Under the pieces are notes generated by a model. The model saw only the letters and a program-made list of their open reading frames with translations. It had not been told where the DNA came from and did not search any database. From Colwellia sp. 20A7 (GTDB lineage Bacteria > Pseudomonadota > Gammaproteobacteria > Enterobacterales > Alteromonadaceae), in assembly GCF_009832865.1 (NCBI RefSeq), contig NZ_CP047130.1:806001-870000 (forward strand): a DNA stretch of 64,000 bases, given 5' to 3'. How positions within the stretch are numbered: the stretch's first letter is position 1; every line of letters starts with the position of its first letter. A program made the translations under genes and the position numbers. Of the stretch, positions 18,217 to 27,261 are shown in pieces.

Positions 18217-19050
18217 ATGACTACTAATATTGAAGATATTGAAATTAAACTATTTCTTCAGGCGGTTAAACTTAGGTATGGCTATGACTATCAAGATTAT
18301 ACTCATGCTTCATTAAAGCGACGCTTACGTTTATTAAAAAATAATAACCAAGTTGAATTTATTAGCGATTTGATTCATAAAGTCCTTCATGAAGAGGGAT
18401 TTTTAAAGGAAATTATTGATCACTTTTCGGTTACGGTTACTGAGATGTTTCGAGATCCTGACTTTTTTAGAGATTTACGAACCCATGTATTACCGGCATT
18501 AAAATCTTACCCACGACTTAATATATGGATTGCTGGTTGTGCAACGGGTGAAGAAGTATTTTCATTAGCTATATTGCTACATGAAGAAGGGTTATTACAA
18601 CGCTCTACTATTTATGCAACGGATATAAATAAAAAAAACTTAGATATTGCTAAAAGTGGTATTTTTGCTTTAGAGCGAGTTCCTGATTATACGAGAAACT
18701 ATCAAGCTATGGGAGGGAGAGCCTCTTTTTCCGATTATTATCACTCTCGTTACTCTCGTGCAAAATTGGCGGAGTTTATTCTTGAACATATTGTTTTTAA
18801 TGAACATAATTTGGCAGCGGATAGTGTTTTTGGGGAAATGCAGTTAATCTTATGCAGGAATGTTATGATTTATTTTAATGAAACATTACAAGACCGATCA
18901 ATTGCCCTATTTTCTCAAAGTTTAGTACGTAGCGGTTTTCTTTGTTTAGGTACGAAAGAGTCATTACGTGCTTTTAAGCAAAAAGAACAATTCACTACAA
19001 TATCTAAAGTAAATAAAATTTATCATAAGTTATTACCTAGAATAGGTTGA
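18217..19050 (+). CDS. CheR-type glutamate O-methyltransferase
   Basis: A 277-aa SAM-dependent methyltransferase. A short N-terminal helical domain (1-75) is followed by the catalytic domain with TEMFRDPDFFRDL, IWIAGCATGEEVFSLAI (the SAM-binding loop), the acidic ATDIN and CRNVMIYFNE. It lacks extra TPR or PAS modules. Family members methylate glutamates of chemoreceptors. No MCP is encoded in this window, so the natural substrate may be the upstream kinase itself or a distant receptor. It starts 15 bases after the kinase stop with an AGGA ribosome site, so it belongs to the operon. Confidence 0.9.
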   Translation: MTTNIEDIEIKLFLQAVKLRYGYDYQDYTHASLKRRLRLLKNNNQVEFISDLIHKVLHEEGFLKEIIDHFSVTVTEMFRDPDFFRDLRTHVLPALKSYPRLNIWIAGCATGEEVFSLAILLHEEGLLQRSTIYATDINKKNLDIAKSGIFALERVPDYTRNYQAMGGRASFSDYYHSRYSRAKLAEFILEHIVFNEHNLAADSVFGEMQLILCRNVMIYFNETLQDRSIALFSQSLVRSGFLCLGTKESLRAFKQKEQFTTISKVNKIYHKLLPRIG

Positions 19051-19066
19051 ACGAAAGGATTTTGAT

Positions 19067-19645
19067 ATGACTTCTTATCTTGCTGTTATTATAGGTTGCT
19101 CAACGGGCGGTGTTAACGCGCTTTGCAAAATATTATCAGGAATTCCAAAAGAATTTCCGCTCCCTATTATAGTAGTATCTCATTTGTGTCCTAATACTCT
19201 TAGCTTGTTATCGAACGTTTTAGCTAACAACACAGAATTAAGCGTAATAGATGCAGAGGAGAAAGTTTTACCTAGACCTCATCATGTTTATACCGCGCCA
19301 CCTAACTATCATTTATTAATTGATGATAACGGTAAGTTTGCCTTAAATGTGGACCCAAAAGTTTGTTTCTCTCGTCCTTCTATAGACGTATCTTTTGAAA
19401 CAGCTGCGGAATATTATCGAGAAAACTTAATTTCTATTATTTTAACTGGCGCAAATTCAGATGGCACGCAAGGTGCAAAGATGGTCAAAAATAATGGTGG
19501 TTTAGTTATTGTACAAACACCTGAAACGGCTGAAGCTAAATCAATGCCCGAAAGTGTTATTAATGCAGGTTACGCTGATCATATTATCCCTCTACAAGAT
19601 ATTTCAGCTAAGTTGTTAGAATTAACGAATTGGAAATCGATATGA
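19067..19645 (+). CDS. Stand-alone CheB methylesterase domain
   Basis: A 192-aa CheB catalytic domain without the N-terminal receiver of classic CheB. The Ser-His-Asp triad is visible as GCSTGG, VVSHLC and GANSDGTQG. The enzyme removes methyl groups from glutamates modified by CheR. Having no receiver, its activity is probably set by interaction with a partner such as a receiver of the upstream kinase (inference). It lies 16 bases after cheR, and its stop overlaps the next gene's ATG (ATGA at 19642). Confidence 0.9.
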   Translation: MTSYLAVIIGCSTGGVNALCKILSGIPKEFPLPIIVVSHLCPNTLSLLSNVLANNTELSVIDAEEKVLPRPHHVYTAPPNYHLLIDDNGKFALNVDPKVCFSRPSIDVSFETAAEYYRENLISIILTGANSDGTQGAKMVKNNGGLVIVQTPETAEAKSMPESVINAGYADHIIPLQDISAKLLELTNWKSI

Positions 19646-21765
19646 ATGTTGATAGTACACCTAAGATACTTATTGTAGATGATACGCCGGCGAACCTAGT
19701 TGCTCTAAAGTTACTCTTAAAAAAAGTAAAAGCTGAGGTAATTAAAGCAAGTTCAGGTGCAGAAGCGTTACAGTTAACACTAGAGCATGATTTTGCACTG
19801 ATCTTATTAGATGCCCATATGCCTGAAATGGATGGCTATGAAACTGCTGAAATATTAGGCTCTACACCCGGTACCAATACCATTCCTATTATTTTTGTAA
19901 CTGCAGCTTATAAAGATGAAGTACATCGTTTAAAAAGTTATCGAGCAGGTGCGGTAGATTATATTCAGAAACCAATAGAAGATCATATTCTTATATCTAA
20001 AGTTAATGTATTTCTAGAATTATATAATCAGAGTTTTGAGCTAAAGTCACTCACTGAAAATCTTGAATTATTAGTTCAAGAACGTACTGAAGAATTACGA
20101 AGAACCAATAAAATCGCCAGTATTGGCGGTTGGAAACTTAGTCTAGATCTTAAATATATTATTTTATCAGACCAAGCGCTAGAGATACTTAATATTACCG
20201 AGTATTTAGCAGAGCAAGAAATTCCAATTAATGAGTTTATGAAAAAAATTCATGAAGATGATAGAGAAGGAGCCTTACTCGCATTTAGTAAGATTATCAA
20301 ACATCCTAAAAAAGAAATTACCTTTGAATTTAGGTTCGTTGGTCATGAAGAAAAGCTTCGTACAGCCAACATCATTATCAACGCGATGAAAGATAAATCA
20401 ATTTCATTTGTTGGCGCAATACAAGATATTACCGACCGAAAAGAGTCAGAGCGTGCGGTGCAGTTTATGGCGCAGTATGATGCGTTAACCCAACTACCTA
20501 ATCGCTATTTATTTAATGATCGTTTAGATGTCGCTTTTGCTACCGCTACGAGGTTAAAAACAAAGGTTAATTTAATCATGATTGATCTTGATCATTTTAA
20601 AGACATTAATGATACCTTAGGTCACCCTATTGGTGACTTATTATTGATAGAAGTTGCTCAGCGTTTACTTGGTTGTGTTAGGGATACTGACACTGTAGCC
20701 CGGTTAGGCGGGGATGAGTTTGCTATTATCGCACTTGAAACACAGGGTGCATTAACAATTAATACGCTTACAGAGCGTTGTTTGCAATCATTGGCTAAAC
20801 CTTTTGAACTTGATGGGCATACAGTGCATACAGCGGGTAGTATAGGTGTTGCTGTTTTTCCTGATGATGGCAGAAATCAAGAAAAAATTATTAAGTGTGC
20901 AGACATCGCTTTGTATGAGTCAAAAGAGAATGGCCGTAACGGTTACCATTTTTATAATCAAAAGATGGATGAATCCATTCATCTTAGAATAACCGAAGAA
21001 AAGCAATTAGCAAAGGCGATTGAAGAAGAGCAGTTAGAGCTTTATTATCAGCCACAAATAGATCTTAATACAAAGAAAGTGATTGGTGCCGAAGCTTTAG
21101 TTCGTTGGAATCATCCTGAAAAAGGTTTACTCTTACCTGTAGATTTCATTCCTCTGGCTGAGGAAATTGGACTTATTATTCCTATGGGTAAGTTAATCTT
21201 TAAGCTGGCAGCAAAGCAAATTAATTTTTGGAGTCAACACGGTATTTTAGATATTAAAATTGCAGTGAACTTATCTGTAAAGCAGATACATTATTGTGAT
21301 TTCATTGATATGCTTGAGAATACTATTTTAGAATTAGATTCAGGTGTTGATATTCTTGAGTTAGAAATTCCGGAGATGGCTATGCTTGAAGGTTCACAAA
21401 ACAATAATGATGTTTTTGAGCAATTAAGGAAAAAAGGAATCTCGTTAGTGGTGGATAACTTCGGCACTGCCTTTTCGTCAATGCTCAATTTAAAGCAAAT
21501 TTCCGCAGAATTTTTGAAAATAGACCGTCTTTTTATTAAGAATGTAGTAAATGATGCTGTCGATGCAAAAATATTTAAATCAATAATAGAGCTAGCTCAT
21601 ACATTGAATATGAAAGTTATTGCAGAAGGGGTAGAAACCTCGAATCAGCTTTCTTATTTACTGAATAATGGCTGTGATGTTGCTCAAGGTTTTATATATA
21701 GTCACCCTATTCCAGCGGGCGAGTTTATTGACTGGTTAATACAATATCAAGACGAGGCTAGGTAA
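19642..21765 (+). CDS. REC-PAS-GGDEF-EAL response regulator (cyclic di-GMP)
   Basis: About 707 aa from the ATG at 19642, chosen because it overlaps the cheB stop as ATGA; an upstream TTG at 19630 is also open. An N-terminal receiver (Asp in LILLDAHMPEMDG) is followed by a PAS-like domain (about 140-265). The GGDEF domain is intact (ARLGGDEFAII) and has a product-inhibition RDTD motif five residues upstream. The EAL domain has EALVR, LKIDR, AEGVET and a Gln in AQGF, but the DD motif reads VDNFGTAF, with Asn for the second Asp. It is probably a phosphorylation-controlled diguanylate cyclase with a weak or dead phosphodiesterase. It is the output gene of the operon. Confidence 0.88.
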   Translation: MNVDSTPKILIVDDTPANLVALKLLLKKVKAEVIKASSGAEALQLTLEHDFALILLDAHMPEMDGYETAEILGSTPGTNTIPIIFVTAAYKDEVHRLKSYRAGAVDYIQKPIEDHILISKVNVFLELYNQSFELKSLTENLELLVQERTEELRRTNKIASIGGWKLSLDLKYIILSDQALEILNITEYLAEQEIPINEFMKKIHEDDREGALLAFSKIIKHPKKEITFEFRFVGHEEKLRTANIIINAMKDKSISFVGAIQDITDRKESERAVQFMAQYDALTQLPNRYLFNDRLDVAFATATRLKTKVNLIMIDLDHFKDINDTLGHPIGDLLLIEVAQRLLGCVRDTDTVARLGGDEFAIIALETQGALTINTLTERCLQSLAKPFELDGHTVHTAGSIGVAVFPDDGRNQEKIIKCADIALYESKENGRNGYHFYNQKMDESIHLRITEEKQLAKAIEEEQLELYYQPQIDLNTKKVIGAEALVRWNHPEKGLLLPVDFIPLAEEIGLIIPMGKLIFKLAAKQINFWSQHGILDIKIAVNLSVKQIHYCDFIDMLENTILELDSGVDILELEIPEMAMLEGSQNNNDVFEQLRKKGISLVVDNFGTAFSSMLNLKQISAEFLKIDRLFIKNVVNDAVDAKIFKSIIELAHTLNMKVIAEGVETSNQLSYLLNNGCDVAQGFIYSHPIPAGEFIDWLIQYQDEAR

Positions 21766-21795
21766 AATATGATGCTTTTCGTTAGAGAATACAGA

Positions 21796-22458
21796 TTAAA
21801 TATACCAATAAATCATCAGGAAATGGCAAGTTGCGCCGCCTAAAACAAATAAATGCCAAATTGCGTGATTAAAGGGAATTTTCTTTTGAACATAGAAAAA
21901 GACACCCAGTACATAAACTAAGCCACCAGCTGCTAATAAATTGACGGCATTAATGGGGAGAATATTATATAACTCTTCTATAATGGCAAAAGAAATAAAG
22001 CCCATACCAAGATAGGTAGCTAAAGATATCTTTTTATATTTATCACCAAATTTAATTTTAAAAAATATGCCACCTAAAGCAATAAGCCAGATAATTGCCA
22101 TTAAGCTATAACCTAGAGAGTCTTTCATACTTAGTAATAATAGCGGTGTATAGGTGCCCGCTATAAGTGTATATATAGCGCAATGATCTAGTAGTTTAAA
22201 TAGTTTTTTTGTACGTTCATTTGTAACGCCATGATAAAAAGTTGAAGCAGAAAAAAGTGCCAACAAGCTTACGCCATAAATACTAAAGCTGACAATACGC
22301 ATAGTATTATTACTAATAGAATAGTTTACTGATGTGTCAGTTACTGAATTACTGAGCAATAAAAATAATGCTACAAGACTAAGTAAGGCACCCAAGCCAT
22401 GGCTTATGGTGTTAGCTAACTCTTCATTTTTACTATATTGAGATATTTTACTGGTCAT
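21796..22458 (-). CDS. Hemolysin III family (TrhA/YqfA, AdipoR-related) membrane protein
   Basis: A 220-aa protein with seven predicted transmembrane helices. Family motifs are present: the N-terminal ELANTISHGLGALLS, the STFYHGV motif with the family's metal-ligand Ser/His, DHCAIYTLIAGTYTP, and the C-terminal NHAIWHLFVLGGATCHF with two metal-ligand His. The PAQR/HlyIII superfamily are zinc-containing membrane proteins; bacterial TrhA has been linked to membrane homeostasis, and hemolysis is rarely its real role. It is convergent with the GGDEF-EAL gene, with only 30 bases between. Confidence 0.88.
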   Translation of the reverse strand: MTSKISQYSKNEELANTISHGLGALLSLVALFLLLSNSVTDTSVNYSISNNTMRIVSFSIYGVSLLALFSASTFYHGVTNERTKKLFKLLDHCAIYTLIAGTYTPLLLLSMKDSLGYSLMAIIWLIALGGIFFKIKFGDKYKKISLATYLGMGFISFAIIEELYNILPINAVNLLAAGGLVYVLGVFFYVQKKIPFNHAIWHLFVLGGATCHFLMIYWYI

Positions 22459-22560
22459 AACCCTAACCTTTCTTTAGCGTAGCAGCGTAAACTGTTTTTA
22501 GATGGACTGTTTTGAAATTAATATTAGATCGCATTATAAAAATGGAGTGTATGGGGAGTA

Positions 22561-22585
22561 TTTAGCTCTCTTTAAGAGAGCTAAA
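22561..22585 (-). terminator. Palindromic hairpin between EF-hand and hemolysin III genes
   Basis: A near-perfect palindrome (TTTAGCTCTCTT ... AAGAGAGCTAAA) just after the EF-hand gene stop. It lacks a long T-tract, so it is either a weak terminator or an mRNA-stabilising hairpin. Confidence 0.45.
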
Positions 22586-22612
22586 TATTAAGAAAAGGTC
22601 TTATAAACATAA

Positions 22613-22831
22613 CTATAAAGCTAATTCTATAACCATTTCTTTTAATTCATCTTTAGAGATAGAGTTACTATGGTTTTTATCAAAACGATTAAAAATAGAC
22701 TCACACATACGGATGCCTTTGTCTTGCAATAGCACATCAATAAGTTCAACGAATTCAGAGCGGCTAATTACACCATCCTTATCTTCATCAAATACTTCAA
22801 ATAACTCATCTACCCATTGATTCAATTCCAT
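22613..22831 (-). CDS. Small EF-hand calcium-binding protein
   Basis: A 72-aa acidic protein with two EF-hand loops: DEDKDGVISRSEF (about 15-27), a full canonical loop with Glu/Phe at the end, and DKNHSNSISKDEL (about 49-61), also canonical in spacing. There is no signal peptide, so it is probably cytoplasmic and calmodulin-like in form. An AGGA lies about ten bases upstream of the ATG. Bacterial EF-hand pairs can buffer or sense calcium; no partner is evident next to it. The downstream hemolysin III gene is on the same strand but separated by a palindrome. Confidence 0.8.
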   Translation of the reverse strand: MELNQWVDELFEVFDEDKDGVISRSEFVELIDVLLQDKGIRMCESIFNRFDKNHSNSISKDELKEMVIELAL

Positions 22832-23177
22832 GGGGGGTCCTTAGATAATTAGAGGGAAATTAATATCTAAATGTTATCTTTTATTCAGACGTTTGGGAAT
22901 GACTATTTAAACTTAATTTAGGCTTGGTTGAGGGAAATATTAATTCTTATATTAGTCGGTTATTAATTATCTATTTTAAGTTTTATTTTTCGTATTTAAA
23001 GAATGATAGCTTTGATTTAAATATATTATTAATCATAATGTTAGGCGTTGTTTTTGTTTGAATAGTTACCTTGCTTTTATAATTAATATATTTATCTTTG
23101 AGTTTTTTTTATTTTTTTTGTAATAAATTTAAAAGTATTGAGACTAAGTGTTTAACGCTTTATTAAGGAAATATAAG
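22832..23177 (+). other. AT-rich intergenic region
   Basis: About 350 very AT-rich bases between the divergent EF-hand and peptidase genes. It must contain both promoters, but none is distinct enough to call. No RNA gene or repeat is seen. Confidence 0.4.
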
Positions 23178-24623
23178 ATGAAAGTAACTTGGAAAAGAAT
23201 ATTAACGTTCAGTTTACTGTCTATAACAACAATGAGTTGGGCAAATGCTGATGAATTAACGTTAGAAAATTGTCATTTAGGTGAAATACGTTCACAAGTA
23301 AAATGCGGCAAGCTTGAAGTACCAGAAAATTATCAAAAACCAGATGGTGATAAAATAACGATTAACTTCGCAGTATTGCCAGCAATTGATGATAGTGAAT
23401 ATAAGGCACCCTTAATGTTTTTAGCAGGTGGCCCAGGTCAAGCTGCGGTAGAACTTGCTACAGGGTTGAATCAAGTCTTTCGTGAAGTACGTAAAACACG
23501 CGATATTATTTTAGTTGATCAACGAGGTACTGGTGAAAGTCATCCTTTATCTTGTGACCTAGAGGAAGAGGGCAGTGTTTATAGTACGCTTACTAAAGAC
23601 TTTAAAGAGAGTGATATTGTTGACTGTATTAGCCAGTTTGAAGGTGATTTAAGCCAGTTTAATTCAGAAAATGCTATTCGTGATTTTGATAGTATTAGAG
23701 TTGCTTTAGAACATAAAAAACTCAATATTTATGGCGGCTCTTACGGTACACGTGCTGCTTTAGTTTATATGCGAATGTTTCCCGAGTCACTTGAGAGCGT
23801 AGTATTGGATAGCGTTGGCCCTATTGAAGTGCCTATTGGCTTATTTGGTCAAAGTGTTGCTCGTTCATTTAACTTATTAGTAGAAAACTGTAAAAAAAGT
23901 GAATCATGTAATAGAGCCTTTCCTAATTTAGCCGATGAGTTTGACGAAGTGAAAGCGCGTTTAGCCAAAGCCCCCGTAACCCTTGATATTCAACACCCAC
24001 GGTTAGGAACGCCAACAAAATTCAAGCTCGATGATAATAAATTTACTAACAATTTACGTATGCAGTTATACAGCATAAGAGGTCGTTCTTTAGTGCCGTT
24101 AATTATCAATCAAGCTTATTTAGGTAACTATGAGCCATTAATCGGCTTAATGGCTAGCACCGAAGGTGAACAACAAATTTATACTGGTTTGCATTTTAAT
24201 ATTGTTTGTAATGAAGATGCGCCCAAAATATCAGCGGAAATGAAAGCAATAGATGTGAGTAATAATTTTGATAATGGCAGTACTAGTAATCTTATTTTTG
24301 AAAGAATATGTTCACTGTTCCCACAATACCGACCAAGCGATAACTTCTATCAACCGGTTACTGCTAATATTCCTACTTTGATTTTATCGGGAAATTTAGA
24401 CCCAGTAACACCACCAAGTAATGGTGATTACTCAGCTAAGTCATTGCCTAATAGCCACCATATTATTGTTGAAAATGCTTCGCATACTGTTGCAATGAAT
24501 ACATGTGCTAATGAGATAGTTAACGAATTTTTAACGAGTAAGTTACCTAATAAACTTGATGAGTCTTGTTTGAAAGATATTCCTCAAGAGACTTTTATGA
24601 CAAGTGTTAACGGCATTCAGTAA
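23178..24623 (+). CDS. Secreted S33-family alpha/beta-hydrolase (tripeptidyl aminopeptidase-like)
   Basis: 481 aa from the ATG at 23178, which follows AAGGA and gives a clean signal peptide (MKVTWKRILTF...MSWANA); the frame is also open from 23148. The alpha/beta-hydrolase core shows LAGGPGQAA (oxyanion hole region), DQRGTGES and the nucleophile elbow GGSYGTR (about S188). A C-terminal TAP-like cap carries the acid in GNLDPVTPP and the His in ENASHTVAMN. This matches periplasmic proline-type or tripeptidyl aminopeptidases of peptidase family S33. It may be co-transcribed with the ABC transporter that begins 43 bases downstream. Confidence 0.83.
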   Translation: MKVTWKRILTFSLLSITTMSWANADELTLENCHLGEIRSQVKCGKLEVPENYQKPDGDKITINFAVLPAIDDSEYKAPLMFLAGGPGQAAVELATGLNQVFREVRKTRDIILVDQRGTGESHPLSCDLEEEGSVYSTLTKDFKESDIVDCISQFEGDLSQFNSENAIRDFDSIRVALEHKKLNIYGGSYGTRAALVYMRMFPESLESVVLDSVGPIEVPIGLFGQSVARSFNLLVENCKKSESCNRAFPNLADEFDEVKARLAKAPVTLDIQHPRLGTPTKFKLDDNKFTNNLRMQLYSIRGRSLVPLIINQAYLGNYEPLIGLMASTEGEQQIYTGLHFNIVCNEDAPKISAEMKAIDVSNNFDNGSTSNLIFERICSLFPQYRPSDNFYQPVTANIPTLILSGNLDPVTPPSNGDYSAKSLPNSHHIIVENASHTVAMNTCANEIVNEFLTSKLPNKLDESCLKDIPQETFMTSVNGIQ

Positions 24624-24666
24624 TGCGCTTCCAATAGCATTAAATGGCACAGACAAGGAAATACTA

Positions 24667-25422
24667 ATGATTGAAGTAAATAATTTACATAAACAATTTA
24701 TTGATAAGAAAAATAAAAAAAATACCGTGAAAGCGCTAGACGGACTTTCTTTTACCGCAAAAGATGGTGAGATCACCGGGGTTTTAGGACCAAATGGTGC
24801 TGGTAAAACAACGTGTCTACGTACACTTTACGGGTTACTTTCAGCTGATGAAGGTTTTGCCACCATTGATGGTATTAATGTTACTGAAAACCCATTAGCC
24901 GCGCGCTCAAAACTGGGTATTTTTCCTGATAAATTCGGCTTGTATGAGCGTCTAACTGCTTATGAACAAATTGATTATTTCGCAAGCTTACATGGTATGT
25001 CAGGGCAAACTAAAAAAGAAGCAATACAGCAAGTGATTGAAGATTTAGATCTGGGCGAATTAGCGCACCGTAAAACCATTGGTTTTTCACAAGGTCAACG
25101 AATGAAAGTTACATTAGCACAAGCCTTAGTTCATCAACCACAAAACTTTGTACTTGATGAGCCTACACGTGGTTTAGATGTTATGAGTACACGTATATTG
25201 CGTAATCACCTTGCTAAGTTTAAAGCGAAAGGACACTGCATTTTATTTTCATCGCATGTAATGCAAGAAGTCGCGGCGCTATGTGACCGGGTGATCATTG
25301 TTGCTAATGGTAGGTTAGCTGCCCAAGGAACACCTCAAGAGCTATGTGATCTGGCTGGTGAAACATTGCTTGAAGATGCATTTGTTAAATTGATTGGCTC
25401 AGATGAAGGAGTATCAGCGTGA
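24667..25422 (+). CDS. NatA-like ABC transporter ATP-binding protein
   Basis: 252 aa from the ATG at 24667, preceded by AAGGAAA; an upstream ATG at 24604 lies inside the peptidase gene and is less likely. It has Walker A GPNGAGKTT, a degenerate signature FSQGQRMKV, Walker B NFVLDEPTRGLD and the switch His in LFSSHVMQEV. It powers the ABC-2 type permease encoded next, whose GTG start overlaps its stop (GTGA). NatAB-type systems export sodium ions or other solutes; the substrate here is unknown. Confidence 0.9.
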   Translation: MIEVNNLHKQFIDKKNKKNTVKALDGLSFTAKDGEITGVLGPNGAGKTTCLRTLYGLLSADEGFATIDGINVTENPLAARSKLGIFPDKFGLYERLTAYEQIDYFASLHGMSGQTKKEAIQQVIEDLDLGELAHRKTIGFSQGQRMKVTLAQALVHQPQNFVLDEPTRGLDVMSTRILRNHLAKFKAKGHCILFSSHVMQEVAALCDRVIIVANGRLAAQGTPQELCDLAGETLLEDAFVKLIGSDEGVSA

Positions 25423-26615
25423 ATAGTGTTAACTCAAACTTAAATTTACATATAATTCAATTAAAAGCACTTGTTTTAAAAGAATACAAAGAAGCTTTTC
25501 GTGACAAACGTGCATTGATCGTGGCGTTAATGATGGCTTTCTTAGCACCCGTAGCTATTGTCTTGATGTCAAAAATCATGATTGAAAAGTTGGTTGATGA
25601 ACCACCTGTTTACGTTAAGTTCTCAGGTGCTGAATATGCACCTAAGTTAATAATGCATTTTGCCGACAACAATTTATTAAACTTTGCTGATGTACCTGAA
25701 GATGAAAAAGCAACGTGGGAACAGCGTAATATTGCTATTGATATTCCTGAAGATTATGCAATTAATATGGCTGAAGGAAAGCCAATTAAGTTACATTTAC
25801 AAGCTGATTTTAATGATAAAGCAGTTACCCCTCCTATCAGAAGAATTAATAACGCAGTAAGAGAGTTCTCATTATCGATTGGCTATAAGAGACTATTATT
25901 ACGCGGTGTTGATGTACGTTTGCTAAACCCAGTTAAACTAGTAGAGCAAGACACCGCAAAACCTGATGCTACCTTTATTATGATCTCAATGATGTTGGGA
26001 ATATATCTGATGATGGCCGCATTTATGTCTGGCTTATCTGTAGCCATTGACTCAAGTGCCGGAGAACGAGAGCGTAATGTACTTGAAATGTTATTGTGCC
26101 AACCCGTAAGTACGTTAAAAATAGTGTTAGCTAAGTTGATCGGCTCTTCAACCATTTCGATCATTGGTGTGGTTTTAGTATTAGTACTCACGTCAATTTC
26201 CGTTGGTTTTATTGACTTAACTAAAATTGGAGCGACTTTTAGTTTGGATATATCAACCGCAGCGATTTTATTATTACTATTACTGCCTATTTGCTTTTTT
26301 GCCTCTGCTTGCCAATTATTTGTCGCCTTTCAAACCAAGAGCTTTAAAGAAGCACAATCAACAGTTGGTATGCTTATTGGTATTCCTGCCTTTATCCCTT
26401 TTGTTGTTTCAATGATGGATGATCGACCTGAGTGGCTAAATTGGCTACCAATAGCAGGCCAATCCATGATTATTGAAAACATTTTTAAAGGTGTTGAAGT
26501 TAATTGGTTAGCCGTTTTTGCAACCAGTACTGTGACTATTGCGATTACTGTGGCATTGGTTATCGCGTTAGCTAACAAGCTTAAATCAGAAAAAGTTGTG
26601 ATGGCATTAAGTTAA
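25419..26615 (+). CDS. NatB-like ABC-2 type permease
   Basis: A 398-aa permease with a GTG start that overlaps the ATPase stop. One N-terminal transmembrane helix (about 33-52) is followed by a large extracytoplasmic domain (about 53-185). Five more helices follow, including LGIYLMMAAFMSGLSVAID, ISIIGVVLVLVLTSISVGF and AAILLLLLLPICFFASA. SSAGERERNVLEMLLCQPVS is the conserved coupling segment of NatB/ABC-2 permeases. It forms a half-transporter pair with the upstream ATPase in the inner membrane. Substrate unknown; Na+ export or peptide/lipid export are the usual guesses for the family. Confidence 0.87.
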   Translation: MNSVNSNLNLHIIQLKALVLKEYKEAFRDKRALIVALMMAFLAPVAIVLMSKIMIEKLVDEPPVYVKFSGAEYAPKLIMHFADNNLLNFADVPEDEKATWEQRNIAIDIPEDYAINMAEGKPIKLHLQADFNDKAVTPPIRRINNAVREFSLSIGYKRLLLRGVDVRLLNPVKLVEQDTAKPDATFIMISMMLGIYLMMAAFMSGLSVAIDSSAGERERNVLEMLLCQPVSTLKIVLAKLIGSSTISIIGVVLVLVLTSISVGFIDLTKIGATFSLDISTAAILLLLLLPICFFASACQLFVAFQTKSFKEAQSTVGMLIGIPAFIPFVVSMMDDRPEWLNWLPIAGQSMIIENIFKGVEVNWLAVFATSTVTIAITVALVIALANKLKSEKVVMALS

Positions 26616-26742
26616 GTAGTTAAGTGCATAATAGTTAAATAAAAGGTAATTTATAAAACTATTATGTTAAATTTTAACAACTTAATTAAATAATATACTC
26701 AATTTACTTTTGGTCAGTAGTGTTGAGTGGAAGGAAAGATAA

Positions 26743-27261
26743 TTGGATTATCAAGCAACATTTACATTATGGATGACGGAGCATGAAAAACTGCTGCGTC
26801 ATATCATTACGGGCTTTGAAGCAAAAGTTGCTATTCAAGATGAGCTTTTTCAAGAAATAGCATTAAATATTTGGCGAGCTTTGCCTAAGTTTAGACAAGA
26901 TTCTGCGGTAAAAACTTTTGTTGCGCGTATTGCTCATAACGTTTTAGCGACGCATGTCGCTAAAGCAGTTAAAACGGTTCAGACTGCAGATATAGAAAAT
27001 TGTGCTGAAGTTGAAAATATAGCTGCAACACAAAACACACCTTATCAAGAGCTTAATCAAACACAACGACAATTTCGTTTATCGCAAGCTATACGAGAAC
27101 TTAAACTTGAACAACGACAAGTGATAACACTGGCACTTGAAGGAATGAGTTATCAAGAAATGGCTGATGTTTTAGTGATTACGCCTAACTTAGTTGGAGT
27201 TAGGTTACAACGCGCTAAAACATTATTAACCCAGTTGTTGGAGGGATCAGAAAATGGATAA
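26743..27261 (+). CDS. ECF-like RNA polymerase sigma factor
   Basis: A 172-aa sigma-70 family protein with a TTG start behind AAGGAAAG. Region 2 is at about 8-75 (LFQEIALNIWRALPKFRQDSAV, with VKTFVARIAHNVLATHV as the core and -10 recognition part). Region 4 is at about 110-168, with QRQVITLALEGMSYQEMADVL and TPNLVGVRLQRAKT as the helix-turn-helix. No region 1 or 3 is present, as in ECF factors. The next gene starts before this one ends (8-base overlap) and encodes a membrane protein, the usual place for an anti-sigma factor. Confidence 0.88.
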   Translation: MDYQATFTLWMTEHEKLLRHIITGFEAKVAIQDELFQEIALNIWRALPKFRQDSAVKTFVARIAHNVLATHVAKAVKTVQTADIENCAEVENIAATQNTPYQELNQTQRQFRLSQAIRELKLEQRQVITLALEGMSYQEMADVLVITPNLVGVRLQRAKTLLTQLLEGSENG

